Shown: piece by piece, positions 26,103-33,659 of the stretch
How the letters are laid out: each line of letters starts with the position of its first letter
How positions within the stretch are numbered: the stretch's first letter is position 1
Assembly (NCBI GenBank): GCA_038040445.1
Contig: JBBPIG010000001.1
Coordinates: 365,768-407,115 of the forward strand
DNA: 41,348 nucleotides
Reading direction: 5' to 3'
DNA from: Acidobacteriota bacterium
GTDB taxonomy: Bacteria; Acidobacteriota; Blastocatellia; UBA7656
The notes under the pieces: model-generated
The model's input: the letters and a program-made list of their open reading frames with translations, nothing else
Databases searched by the model: none
What the model was told of the DNA's origin: nothing
Made by a program: the position numbers and the translations under genes

Positions 26103-26543
26103 AATTCGTAAAGCTCTACCGCTTTCTCACATCGAGTCTCGGGGCTTGTCGAGAAGTGAATCATCTTAGTGGGGATCATCAACACCTTCATATTACCACG
26201 TGCCCCCACGCTTTCGAAAACTTCAAGCAACCGCCGGCTCCGCAGGTTAGATGGCTCGGCACGTTAGTTGACCTCGCCGCCGGAACAGGCGAAGCCCACG
26301 CCCCGCGCAAGGTAACGCAGGTTGATATTGATTTTCGGCCTGCCGGTGTGTATAAGCTACTCCCGAGAACCCCCTCCAACACAACCACGGCCGGTGCGCA
26401 CGTGCTGGTGCGTTGACCTCCGAGATTCGCACTCCGTCTCGGCTTGAACCTGGAGCGCGCGCGTCCCGCCCGCAGAGTCGAGCACGCGCCAAACATCTGA
26501 GGGCCGGACACCCGCGCTCCGAGAGAAAAGAACTGGTGGGAGA
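26103..26543. other. Intergenic region with degenerate palindromic repeats
   Basis: About 440 bases between a minus-strand and a plus-strand gene. The short open frames on both strands have repeat-like composition and no ribosome binding sites, so I call no gene. The right half contains the imperfect palindrome listed separately. Promoters for both neighbours must lie here but are not obvious. Confidence 0.55.
26452..26520. repeat. Degenerate long palindrome, same design as the one at 38.3 kb
   Basis: Arms at 26452-26473 and 26499-26520 pair at 18 of 22 positions around a 25-base loop. The left arm begins GGAGCGCG and ends TCCCGCCCGC. It follows the same template (GGAGCGC..., TCC..., GCC.GC) as the near-perfect palindrome at 38281-38354, so it looks like an old, diverged member of one dispersed family. 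Confidence 0.6.
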
Positions 26544-26957
26544 ATGGCGATCGTTCTGATTATCCTCGCTGCCGTATTCATCGGCGTTCTCGGAATGCAC
26601 GCTTACAAGCAGTTCAAGATGCGGCAACTCCGGCGGATGAACGAGAACGAGTACAACGCCGCGGTCACTCTATGGGAGTATGCGCGCCTGGTTAAGGATA
26701 AGATAGATACCACAATTCGCCAGGGCTCCGGGATGCTTGACTTCACGAAGATCACCGTCCCCCACGCGCCGGGATACAAGATTTCGCTTGAGCTTATAGG
26801 CGCTTACTTTCGCGTCTACGCCGTGCCGGCAAGGTACAAGAGGACTGGCCGGCTCTCCTTTTTGACTGACAACACTCTAAGTGTGAGAGCGTCAGATCGA
26901 TCAGGGCAACAGGCTTCAAGCGAAGATGGAGAGTACCAGGGTGACGCGAGCCTGTGA
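26544..26957 (+). CDS. Membrane-anchored small protein, pilin-like C-terminal part
   Basis: The product has 137 residues. A single N-terminal membrane helix (MAIVLIILAAVFIGVLGMHA) is followed by a basic stretch, a helix (NEYNAAVTLWEYARLVKDKI) and a beta region ending AVPARYKRTGRLSFLTD, TLSVRASDRSGQQ. The last part resembles the C-terminal beta region of acidobacterial pilin-like proteins (a Tyr-x-x-x-Gly-Arg pattern before an xRAxD turn). There is no prepilin G/FTLIE cleavage site, so it is not processed as a normal pilin. GGTGGGAG precedes the ATG. Function is unknown; a surface or secretion-related role is inference. Confidence 0.75.
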   Translation: MAIVLIILAAVFIGVLGMHAYKQFKMRQLRRMNENEYNAAVTLWEYARLVKDKIDTTIRQGSGMLDFTKITVPHAPGYKISLELIGAYFRVYAVPARYKRTGRLSFLTDNTLSVRASDRSGQQASSEDGEYQGDASL

Positions 26958-27127
26958 TCCCAAAACCGCGTGTTTCGCTCGACAAGTCTGTGCTAGTCTG
27001 GCGCATCAAGCGATAACCCGCGTTCAGTCCTTACGGTATCAACAGTAGTGAGGCCGATCATGCTCAGACGCACGCCCGATCACCCGGCTGTCGATCCGGA
27101 TCCCGCAGAGCTGTGTTTGGACTCACT

Positions 27128-28642
27128 ATGAAATTAGGCTCAGTCGAAAACAAAGCCCGGCTGGCAATGCTGGTTCTAGTCCTGTCGCTTCTGTCGCTGA
27201 TTGCGCTGAGCTTTGCGCTGTTTTCCTGGACCGGCAGCCAACTCAGGTCTTCGCCGATCATTATCTACCTGTTCAGCTATCAGATCATCTCGTTGGTCTT
27301 CGGGATCGGGCTCGTTTTTATGCTGATCCGCTGGCTGCTGAGACCATACAGAAGAATGGTGGAGGCCGCGCGTCACAGCCCGGTCCGTGCCTCGTCGGCC
27401 ATGAGCGAGGGCGAGTTCGTAGCTCAAACATTTCAAGCTCTCGTCGAACAGCTTCAAGCACACGAAAGAGAGCTCGCGCACCTTCACGAACTGGAACGAA
27501 GTCGCGCCGAACGATCGGAGCGATTCAGTGAGCGGTTGATCGCCAACATCCCCAGCGGATTAATCACCATCGATTCAAGGGGAGTCGTCACGTCGGTCAA
27601 TGCGCACGCGATGAAGATTTTTGGAATCGCCGAGTTCAGCGCTGGTTCTGCGCACGGCCGGCAGATTCACACCGGGGAGCTTTTCTCACCAACCGTCGAT
27701 TATCGTTCTTTCTTCAGATCATCTCCGCGGATGGCGGCGATGATCGCCGAATGCCTCGATAAAGCTACGTCGTTCCGGCGTGAAGAGGTTGCCGTCGTGC
27801 TGCCAGACGGCGCGCGCCGCGTTGGTTTGAGCGTCTCGCCTATTTGTGATGCGTCGCAAAAAGTTGAAGGCGCGCTTTGCTTGATGACCGATCTAACCGA
27901 AGTCATCGAGCTTCGCGAGCGAATGAAGCTCAAAGACAATCTGGCAAACCTTGGCGAGATGGCTGCCGGTCTCGCTCACGAGTTCAAGAACTCGCTGGCC
28001 ACGATTCACGGCTACGTTCAATTGCTTGACGCGCAAGCCGAGCGGCCTTCATCCCACGCCGATCGCCGAGTCACATTTGATGCCGCCTTAAACGAAACCA
28101 GATTGTTGAGCAAGCTGGTGACCGACTTCCTGAATTTTGCGCGCCCGCAGGACCTGAGTCTGGTCAAAGTCGACGTGCGCTCGATCCTCGATTCCTGCGT
28201 CAATGAAGCAAGACCTCATCTGACCGGGAACGCGATCGAGGTGAAGGTTGAAGGGGAGTTTTCACAACTGGCCGGAGATGAATCGCTGCTGCGGCGCGTC
28301 TTCATCAACCTGCTTCGCAACGCCGCTGAAGCCATTGATCCGCACTCGCTCAAAAAAACCATCGTGATTACCGGAGCGATCGACGCCGCACCGGATCGGC
28401 GCTACGCCCACGTCAGGTTCAGCGACACCGGCGGCGGCATCTCGCCAGAAGACCTTAGTCGCATATTCATTCCATTCTTCACGACCAAGTCACGCGGCTA
28501 CGGTATTGGTCTCGCACTCGTCCAGAAGATCCTCGTCGCGCACGGCGGGGACGTTTCGGTGGAGAGAAGCGATAGCGCGGGAACCATCTTTCATTGCCGG
28601 TTGCCGTTATTGGCCCCGGCTTCGACTGTGAAAACGGTGTAA
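27128..28642 (+). CDS. Membrane sensor histidine kinase with PAS domain
   Basis: The product has 504 residues from ATG 27128 (five more from 27113). Two N-terminal membrane helices (LAMLVLVLSLLSLIALSF and SYQIISLVFGIGLVFML) lie close together with only a short loop, so there is no large periplasmic sensor. A coiled linker (QLQAHERELAHLHELERSRA) leads to a PAS domain (IANIPSGLITIDSRGVVTSV), the HisKA box GLAHEFKNSLATIHG with His284, and a HATPase domain with NLLRNAAEAID, DTGGGIS and GYGIGLALV. No response regulator is adjacent. It is distinct from the kinase at 24.3-26.1 kb and lies on the opposite strand. Confidence 0.92.
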   Translation: MKLGSVENKARLAMLVLVLSLLSLIALSFALFSWTGSQLRSSPIIIYLFSYQIISLVFGIGLVFMLIRWLLRPYRRMVEAARHSPVRASSAMSEGEFVAQTFQALVEQLQAHERELAHLHELERSRAERSERFSERLIANIPSGLITIDSRGVVTSVNAHAMKIFGIAEFSAGSAHGRQIHTGELFSPTVDYRSFFRSSPRMAAMIAECLDKATSFRREEVAVVLPDGARRVGLSVSPICDASQKVEGALCLMTDLTEVIELRERMKLKDNLANLGEMAAGLAHEFKNSLATIHGYVQLLDAQAERPSSHADRRVTFDAALNETRLLSKLVTDFLNFARPQDLSLVKVDVRSILDSCVNEARPHLTGNAIEVKVEGEFSQLAGDESLLRRVFINLLRNAAEAIDPHSLKKTIVITGAIDAAPDRRYAHVRFSDTGGGISPEDLSRIFIPFFTTKSRGYGIGLALVQKILVAHGGDVSVERSDSAGTIFHCRLPLLAPASTVKTV

Positions 28643-28806
28643 CATGCCGTATCCCAAAGTTACAGCGAGCCCTTCCTGTCTAAAGCCCGCTCCACATCGA
28701 GCCTAAAAGCCCTGATTTTAGAATCTTTATGCCCCAAGTCTGTCTGGCCGCACAATTGCTAAACTAGAGCGACTTGTTCTGGTCGCGATCCCAAATCGGA
28801 GGCACT

Positions 28807-29271
28807 ATGAGAGTCTTCTCAAAACCAAACTCTGCCTGGCGCGCGGATGCGGGACTCGGCTTGATGGAAGCCATAGTCGGGCTTCTGGTCGTGCTGATCG
28901 TCGCTTCCCTGCTCTTGCACCTGGGCCGAATGGGATTTGCGATGTACAAACTGAACGCAGCGACTGGCGGCATAGCAGAGGAACTGGAGCTTGCGCGAGC
29001 GCAGGCAATCGAACGACGCGTCAGCGTCAGCGTCATCTTCGACGCCAAAGGGGAGAGGTTCGGCCTCGATCGAAATGGCAACGGCCGCCTCGATAGCGTC
29101 GAAGCCGAAGAGCTGCCCGCGGGTGTCGAAGTCTCAGAAGATGCGACCGTCATTTTCGCCCGATCGGGAAACCTCGCGCCCGGCTCCAAGCAACCGAACA
29201 TCGTCATCAGCAATACGACCAAATCTCGCCGCGTGAGCGTCTCCAAATCCGGCGCCATCGAGATCGATTAG
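28807..29271 (+). CDS. Type IV pilin-like / GspH-FimT-type pseudopilin
   Basis: The product has 154 residues. The N terminus ADAGLGLMEAIVGLLVVLIV matches the prepilin cleavage pattern: Gly at -1, then a hydrophobic helix with Glu at +5. The mature part has a helix with EELELARAQAIERRVSVSV, as in GspH/FimT minor pseudopilins, and a DRNGNGRLDSVE stretch that looks like a calcium-binding-type loop. ATG 28807 is chosen because GGAGG lies 4-5 bases upstream; the frame opens at 28774. No pilus or type II secretion gene is adjacent, so it is an orphan minor pilin. A strong hairpin lies after the stop. Confidence 0.82.
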   Translation: MRVFSKPNSAWRADAGLGLMEAIVGLLVVLIVASLLLHLGRMGFAMYKLNAATGGIAEELELARAQAIERRVSVSVIFDAKGERFGLDRNGNGRLDSVEAEELPAGVEVSEDATVIFARSGNLAPGSKQPNIVISNTTKSRRVSVSKSGAIEID

Positions 29272-29313
29272 TCTGTCGCGAAGCTGCTCTTGATAGAGAA
29301 ACACTCTGTCATC

Positions 29314-29357
29314 GCGGACGAGTTCGTCTTCTTGATGTAACTCGTCCGCGCTTTTTT
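29314..29357 (+). terminator. Rho-independent terminator after the pseudopilin gene
   Basis: GCGGACGAGTT and AACTCGTCCGC form a perfect 11-bp stem around a 14-base loop, followed by GC and six T. It ends the transcript of the pseudopilin gene. Confidence 0.82.
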
Positions 29358-29472
29358 CCCCCGCCCGCCCAATTCTCGCGCGCGTCGCGGTTGCAAGCCG
29401 GTTTCTCTGAACACGCCTCGCTGATAGAATAAGACTCGACTTCACGTTTTGTGTTTGCTCGTGGAATTTCCA

Positions 29473-29940
29473 ATGAGAATAGGGGTGATATCTGACACTC
29501 ACGGGCTTTTCGATCCGTCGATCGTTTCCATCTTCGAGGGCGTCGACGCGATCATCCACGCGGGCGACATTGGAAAGCTCGAAGTGATCGCCCGATTGGA
29601 AGAAATCGCCCCGGTGTTCGCAGTAGAAGGCAACAACGACAGCTTTGGAAACTTTCCTGACCAACGCGTGGAAGAACTGGCCGGCCGCCGAGTTTTCATT
29701 CGTCACATCTTTGGCGAGTTGCATCAGCTTCGAAAGAGCGACAAGCAGATGGTCGAAGAGCTTCAGCCAATGGTCGTCATCTTTGGGCATTCTCATCGGC
29801 CATATCAACAGATGCTCGGGACGACGATGTTGTTCAACCCTGGAAGCGCGGGACCGCGCCGGTTTTCGCTCCCGCGCACTGTAGGCATGTTGTCTTTGAA
29901 GCCCTCCGGCGCCGAGGCCCGAATCGTCAGCCTCGATTGA
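29473..29940 (+). CDS. YfcE/MJ0936-type metallophosphoesterase
   Basis: The 155-residue protein has all five metal-binding motifs of the family: ISDTHG, HAGDIG, GNND, a GHSHRP histidine pair and NPGSAGP. Such proteins hydrolyse phosphodiesters with Mn2+ or Ni2+; the physiological substrate is not known. ATG 29473 (MRIGVISDTHG) begins right at the first strand; an in-frame start at 29449 adds eight residues with no purpose. No strong ribosome binding site is visible. The next gene starts within or shortly after its stop, so the two are likely one transcript. Confidence 0.92.
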   Translation: MRIGVISDTHGLFDPSIVSIFEGVDAIIHAGDIGKLEVIARLEEIAPVFAVEGNNDSFGNFPDQRVEELAGRRVFIRHIFGELHQLRKSDKQMVEELQPMVVIFGHSHRPYQQMLGTTMLFNPGSAGPRRFSLPRTVGMLSLKPSGAEARIVSLD

Positions 29941-29993
29941 TCGTGCTATTCAGTCGGTCATCGAGTCGTTCCGCGGGACAGAAAGAGTGCGAG

Positions 29994-30548
29994 ATGGCTA
30001 AGCCGAAGAACATGGCGCCGGATCCGGACCGAGACCCATTCGAGAGAGCGCGCTTGTCACGCACAGGCTCTGCTCTGGAGCCTTTGTCTCGCCCGCCAAT
30101 AGACCAACATCTCGAACGCATCGCTTTGTTGATGGACAAGGCGATCCGAATCCCTGGCACCGACATAAGATTCGGCTTGGACCCGATCATCGGGTTCTTT
30201 CTTCCAGTGGCGGGTGACGCCATCGGCGCGATTGTTTCGGCATACATCGTTTTTATATCGGTGCGTTACGGTTTGCCGAAGATTGTGATCGCGAGGATGG
30301 TGTTCAACATCGCCGCCGATTTTGTTGTCGGCAGCATTCCCTTTCTGGGCGACGCGGCCGACTTTGTGTGGAAGGTGAACACGCGCAATCTACGTTTGCT
30401 TAACAAGCACGCTTCAGGCGAGCGGGGTTCGTTCTGGAGCGACTGGGCCTGGGTGTTTGTACTATTCGGCGTGTTGTTTCTGCTGGTCTTCGGCGGGCTA
30501 ATCCTGATCTATTACGCGATCAAGTCAACAGGTATGGGGTTGATCTAG
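29994..30548 (+). CDS. DUF4112 membrane protein
   Basis: The product has 184 residues from ATG 29994. The DUF4112 signature is plain: DKAIRIPGTDIRFGLDPIIG, VAGDAIGAIVSAYIV, ARMVFNIAADFVVGSIPFLG, DAADFVWKVNTRNLRLL. There are three or four membrane helices, the last at the C terminus (VLFLLVFGGLILIYYAI). Function is unknown. A TTG at 29937 overlapping the upstream stop would add 19 residues; ATG 29994 is preferred because GAAAGAGTGCGAG precedes it. It converges with the caspase-family gene, only 10 bases away. Confidence 0.87.
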   Translation: MAKPKNMAPDPDRDPFERARLSRTGSALEPLSRPPIDQHLERIALLMDKAIRIPGTDIRFGLDPIIGFFLPVAGDAIGAIVSAYIVFISVRYGLPKIVIARMVFNIAADFVVGSIPFLGDAADFVWKVNTRNLRLLNKHASGERGSFWSDWAWVFVLFGVLFLLVFGGLILIYYAIKSTGMGLI

Positions 30549-30558
30549 TCTACGGAGT

Positions 30559-32388
30559 CTACGGCTTTTTGAATTTCGCGTCATCCACTGGAACATTGTG
30601 CTTTATCTCATAGAGCTTGATTGTAATGTTATAGCCCGGGCCTGATTGACGCATCGTGAACGGCAGCTTTAAGCCATCCACCTCTCTATAATCCTCGAAG
30701 TAAATCTCGGTATAGGCGGGTTTGCCCTTTTGAGCCTCGATGACACCGTCCAGTCGAACAAGAAGTCCGGATTGTGCATCGAAGTATATCGTGTCTGGCG
30801 TGCCTTCATGAGGTACAGCCTCTATCACATAGGTTTCCCGATCACCGACTTTGTCCTTACGGATCAGCTTCATTGTCGGGTATAACTCCCTCATGTTGAC
30901 TTCTCTGTAAAAATCAGACTCCCGCTTCACGCGGGCCAACCCCTCACCACTTATTTGGTAAGCACCGCCGCGCACATTCTTAATCCAACTGACTGTCCCG
31001 TCGAAAATCTGCTGAACTTTACCGTATTGCTGCGATTCCATGATCGTCGCCACCTTATTTGGAGCCTTCGCATAATTCTCAAAAGAGCCGGCTATATTGG
31101 TTGTCCCTTGGATCTGTACATACGATCCCTTCGCAACTCGGGTCGTCGCTTTCTCGATCGCAGCTTTGCCACCCACGGCCTGGAGATACCTGTCGAGTAT
31201 TTGATCAACTGTCAGCAAAGCCGACGGGTTGGTTGCTGTAAGTGCGTTAGTCTCGCCGAGCCGTGCTCGCCGGCTCGCCAGCGCGACAAATGTTCCTTGG
31301 GGATATCTTTGTAAGTATGCTCGAAAGTCTTCAGCGTCGGTGCTGCTCTTGATCGTTTCCCAGTACGTAAGCTCCATCCCTGCTGGATCCGTCGTTTCCG
31401 CTGGTTTCCCAGCAATAGACGATTCCGTCCCTGCCACCGCAATCACTAACTCATCCGCCTTATAACCCTCTACCACGGCAAAGGGTCGCTGCTGTTTACC
31501 GGTTCCCAGATCGACAGCGACCTGCTTTGGAACGGTTTCTTGTATGTAGCTTACCAATCGAGCTAAGGTCACTTCGCCTCGATCGTTAGCTGCTCTACCC
31601 TTGAGTCCGTCGATGAGTGCCCATGTGAAGTATCCTTGCCGCTTTTCGGTGTACTCGTAGGCTCTGTGTCCAATCTCTGTTGCATAGAGTGTTGCGAACG
31701 CTGTTACCTCCCGATTACGTACATCGAAATTGAACCCTCGCGTGTAAGCCTCGGTCAGTGGATTCGTCGCATCTGCCCGCCCTGTCGGATCGTTTCGGCA
31801 AGCATCCAGGATAACAACGACCTGTCCAACACCGGTCGCCCTGATCCTGTCCTTCATGCGGTTCACGCTGATAGCAGTTTCTTCCAAAAACGAGATATCG
31901 TCGGCTATCTGCGCGTCCATCGGCAGCAAAAACGCTTGTCCATTTCTTTCCATCCCGTGTCCTGCAAAAGCTATTAGCAACAGTCCATCTTTCGGCACCA
32001 CTGCTGCCAGGTTCGACAATCTGCGTAGAATATTGACTCGCGTCGGCTGCCGCTCTTCCGGTTGGTTCGTCGCAAGCAAGATGACCTGGTCAGGGGGAAA
32101 CCCAGCGTAGCTCACAAGAGCGGCAGCGAGTGCTTTGGCGTCATTTCCCGCGCCCTTGAGCGCACCAATCTGTCCATCCTTGTAATTGTCCACCCCGATT
32201 ACCAGTGCCCACCGCTTTGTTTTCCCCGGCCACTCCGCTAGTTGACCAGACGGTTGCACTCGCAGGTTCCGACTGTCTGTTTGCGCGGCCTGCGCCATCA
32301 CTGAACCAGGTTTTGGAACAAGCATTAAGGCGGTCGCCAGGATTATCGTGAGCATCTGGGTCTTAAAGGTTGACGGTTTCTTTCTCAT
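30559..32388 (-). CDS. Exported caspase-family (C14) protease fused to a LolA-like lipoprotein-sorting domain
   Basis: The product has 609 residues. A signal peptide (MLTIILATALMLVPKPGSVM, then AQA) exports it. The caspase domain (about 58-270) has the catalytic dyad His144 (FAGHGME) and Cys197 (ILDACRNDP). A linker (320-390) carries a single WxxI...YLxRYPxGxF motif often seen behind bacterial caspases. The last 220 residues (from LLTVDQILDRYLQAVGGKAA to LKLPFTMRQSGPGYN) resemble the outer-membrane lipoprotein-sorting (LolA/LppC-like) beta domain that is common in Acidobacteriota. A periplasmic protease acting with or on lipoproteins is inference. Codon usage looks less GC-rich than that of the genes right of 34 kb. 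An attC-like site lies 24 bases upstream of the ATG. Confidence 0.88.
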   Translation of the reverse strand: MRKKPSTFKTQMLTIILATALMLVPKPGSVMAQAAQTDSRNLRVQPSGQLAEWPGKTKRWALVIGVDNYKDGQIGALKGAGNDAKALAAALVSYAGFPPDQVILLATNQPEERQPTRVNILRRLSNLAAVVPKDGLLLIAFAGHGMERNGQAFLLPMDAQIADDISFLEETAISVNRMKDRIRATGVGQVVVILDACRNDPTGRADATNPLTEAYTRGFNFDVRNREVTAFATLYATEIGHRAYEYTEKRQGYFTWALIDGLKGRAANDRGEVTLARLVSYIQETVPKQVAVDLGTGKQQRPFAVVEGYKADELVIAVAGTESSIAGKPAETTDPAGMELTYWETIKSSTDAEDFRAYLQRYPQGTFVALASRRARLGETNALTATNPSALLTVDQILDRYLQAVGGKAAIEKATTRVAKGSYVQIQGTTNIAGSFENYAKAPNKVATIMESQQYGKVQQIFDGTVSWIKNVRGGAYQISGEGLARVKRESDFYREVNMRELYPTMKLIRKDKVGDRETYVIEAVPHEGTPDTIYFDAQSGLLVRLDGVIEAQKGKPAYTEIYFEDYREVDGLKLPFTMRQSGPGYNITIKLYEIKHNVPVDDAKFKKP

Positions 32389-32412
32389 AATTCACTGCCA
32401 CTCCGTTTGTCT

Positions 32413-32492
32413 GCCTAACGTGCAAGCTCAGCCGCCGTTTTTTGCCGCAGCGAAGCAGGGGCAAAACGGTCGGCTGGAGTACCTTGTTAGAG
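32413..32492 (-). other. attC: Integron attC-like recombination site
   Basis: Read on the minus strand, the 80 bases begin with R'' CTCTAAC and end with R' GTTAGGC, a perfect GTTRRRY. Inside, L'' CTCCAGCCG pairs with L' CGGCTGAG if one C is left out, which is the extrahelical base typical of attC sites. Five to six bases separate each R and L box. The middle folds by CCGTTTTGCC against GGCAAAAAACGG. Size, boxes and asymmetry match the 59-base-element class. It lies 30 bases after the stop of the 58-residue gene, the normal place for a cassette's attC. No integrase gene and no second attC was seen. Confidence 0.75.
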
Positions 32493-32522
32493 GGCACTCT
32501 CTAGCCTCGCCTGATGCGACGA

Positions 32523-32699
32523 TTACTTAGGCACGCTGAAAATAGCGAGCCGCTTGTTACCGATGTTGATTGTGTGCAGCAGCGTGCCCACGAAAACTCG
32601 CTTCCGCCCAGTAACGGCTGCTAGTCTCCAACGTGTTCCTTTCGTCATTCTCTCGCCCTTTGTTGCCTTCTTGCCCCTGATAGTAATTTCGCCAGCCAT
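32523..32699 (-). CDS. Small basic 58-residue protein, probable gene cassette
   Basis: A short open frame with a clear ribosome binding site (GGAGGGAG about 6 bases before the ATG). The product is MAGEITIRGKKATKGERM followed by TKGTRWRLAAVTGRKRVFVG and a hydrophobic-basic end. It is strongly basic (many Lys and Arg) and begins with a strand-like segment. I do not recognise a family. Its stop is 30 bases before the attC-like site on the same strand, so ORF plus site form a typical integron cassette. The upstream cassette boundary was not located. Confidence 0.65.
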   Translation of the reverse strand: MAGEITIRGKKATKGERMTKGTRWRLAAVTGRKRVFVGTLLHTINIGNKRLAIFSVPK

Positions 32700-32758
32700 T
32701 GAACTCTCCCTCCGTGCTTCATTGTGACTATCGTCCAGACCATGCGAGGGGCTCGCTC

Positions 32759-32899
32759 CTATCGGAGCGTATGCCCGCAGAGCTTGCAGTGTTCATGCCC
32801 GTGCGCGCAGTCCTTGCATGTGAAATGACCTTTCGTACAGGTCCTGCCTCCCGACAGAGGTTTGTCTTTACCGCACGTATCACAAGTTCGCCCTGACAT
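32759..32899 (-). CDS. Small zinc-ribbon-like protein (46 residues)
   Basis: The product starts MSGRTCDTCGKDKPLSGGRT and ends HEHCKLCGHTLR. It holds three CxxC pairs (CDTC, CKDC, CKLC), another Cys and several His, enough to bind two zinc ions as a small zinc ribbon or treble clef. ATG 32899 is chosen because AAGGGGGAC lies just upstream; the longer in-frame start at 33028 adds 43 residues without cysteine structure. It lies 59 bases before the 58-residue gene on the same strand. Function unknown; nucleic-acid or protein binding is inference. Confidence 0.68.
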   Translation of the reverse strand: MSGRTCDTCGKDKPLSGGRTCTKGHFTCKDCAHGHEHCKLCGHTLR

Positions 32900-33145
32900 T
32901 ATTGTCCCCCTTGGGTTTGACTGTGACGATTCTCTTACAACGCCAGCCGGAAACCATGAGTAGGTCTGACCGCTCCGGCGGCTATGGTGACGCGCACAGA
33001 GGGTATCAAGATCGGTTTGCGGGCGCAACTCTATGCCAGGGTCACATCATAAGCGAGCCGAATGAGTTCTGGATTTCCATATGACGCGACGGTCCCTTCC
33101 AAACGCAAACCCAAGGTAAAGCTGAATTCCATGCGTTCTCAACAA

Positions 33146-33217
33146 CTAACACCTCAACCACCACGGGAATGATCATTGGCCGGCGGCCTGTTCCCTTTTT
33201 GTCCTCCGTTTCAACGC
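33146..33217 (-). pseudogene. Decayed second copy of the 3' end of the RNase J gene
   Basis: Read on the minus strand this encodes ALKR, then after a one-base loss K-G-T-GRRPMIIPVVVEV and a TAG displaced by one T. The genuine rnj ends ALKRFIQKATGRRPM and IIPVVVEV. The two differ mostly at third codon positions, so the copy diverged while coding or came from another strain. Some similarity continues past the stop. No other part of rnj is present. It lies between the zinc-ribbon gene and the toxin gene, about 980 bases from its intact counterpart. The rest of the gap 32900-33254 holds no gene I can support. Confidence 0.7.
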
Positions 33218-33254
33218 GATGGAGACAAAGCCTTGGCTTGCCCAAACTTGTTTC

Positions 33255-33659
33255 TCATTCCCATAGCGATACAACCTTAACGGCTGCGGTTCGATACATC
33301 GGCTTATCGCTCTTCTCCGTAGTCACCAATTCGTCAGCATCTAGAATCACGGCAGCAGCCACATGAAGGGCGTCCAGCGCAGCCAGTCCAGAGGCTAGGG
33401 CTTCCTTGTACCCTCTTTCGATAACCTCATCCATGGAATCAGCCCAATCGGTCACGGCATCAAATACAGCCTCATAAAACTCAACCTCGGAAGTGTTCTT
33501 GTGATAGACAGCCTTAGGCAATACTTCCAACTTCAGGAAGACACTTGAAACGAACTGTCGATTGGGGTCATCAAGAATGTCTAATGCTTTTGTAGCAAGA
33601 GGTGCGTTCCCGCGAGCGGCTGCTATCAAAACGCCTGCATCAAGGTAGGTCCTGATCAT
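33255..33659 (-). CDS. PIN-domain toxin, VapC-like
   Basis: The product has 134 residues with the PIN ribonuclease fold. The acidic metal-binding set is visible: Asp7 (RTYLDAGVL), Glu45 (LKLEVLPKA), Asp96 (AALDALHVAAA) and Glu115 in LVTTEKSD, where Asp is more usual. PIN toxins cleave tRNA or rRNA when freed from their antitoxin. The ATG overlaps the antitoxin stop by four bases (ATGA type), so the pair is translationally coupled, antitoxin first. Substrate unknown. The pair sits between the intact rnj and the decayed rnj fragment. Confidence 0.88.
   Translation of the reverse strand: MIRTYLDAGVLIAAARGNAPLATKALDILDDPNRQFVSSVFLKLEVLPKAVYHKNTSEVEFYEAVFDAVTDWADSMDEVIERGYKEALASGLAALDALHVAAAVILDADELVTTEKSDKPMYRTAAVKVVSLWE

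Noticed and set aside
26188-26511. A 107-codon minus-strand frame in the 26.1-26.5 kb gap
   Set aside because: Its sequence is Gly/Arg/Ser/Pro-rich and covers the degenerate palindrome; no ribosome binding site. It is typical of translated repeat DNA.
33146-33152. A second attC end (GTTAG-like) near the rnj fragment
   Set aside because: The minus strand reads GTTAGTT, which breaks the GTTRRRY consensus, and no matching inner boxes or partner box were found.
33042-33245. A 67-codon minus-strand frame containing GRRPMIIPVVVEV
   Set aside because: Only the middle matches RNase J, and it reads through a displaced stop; I treat it as a decayed gene fragment rather than a gene.
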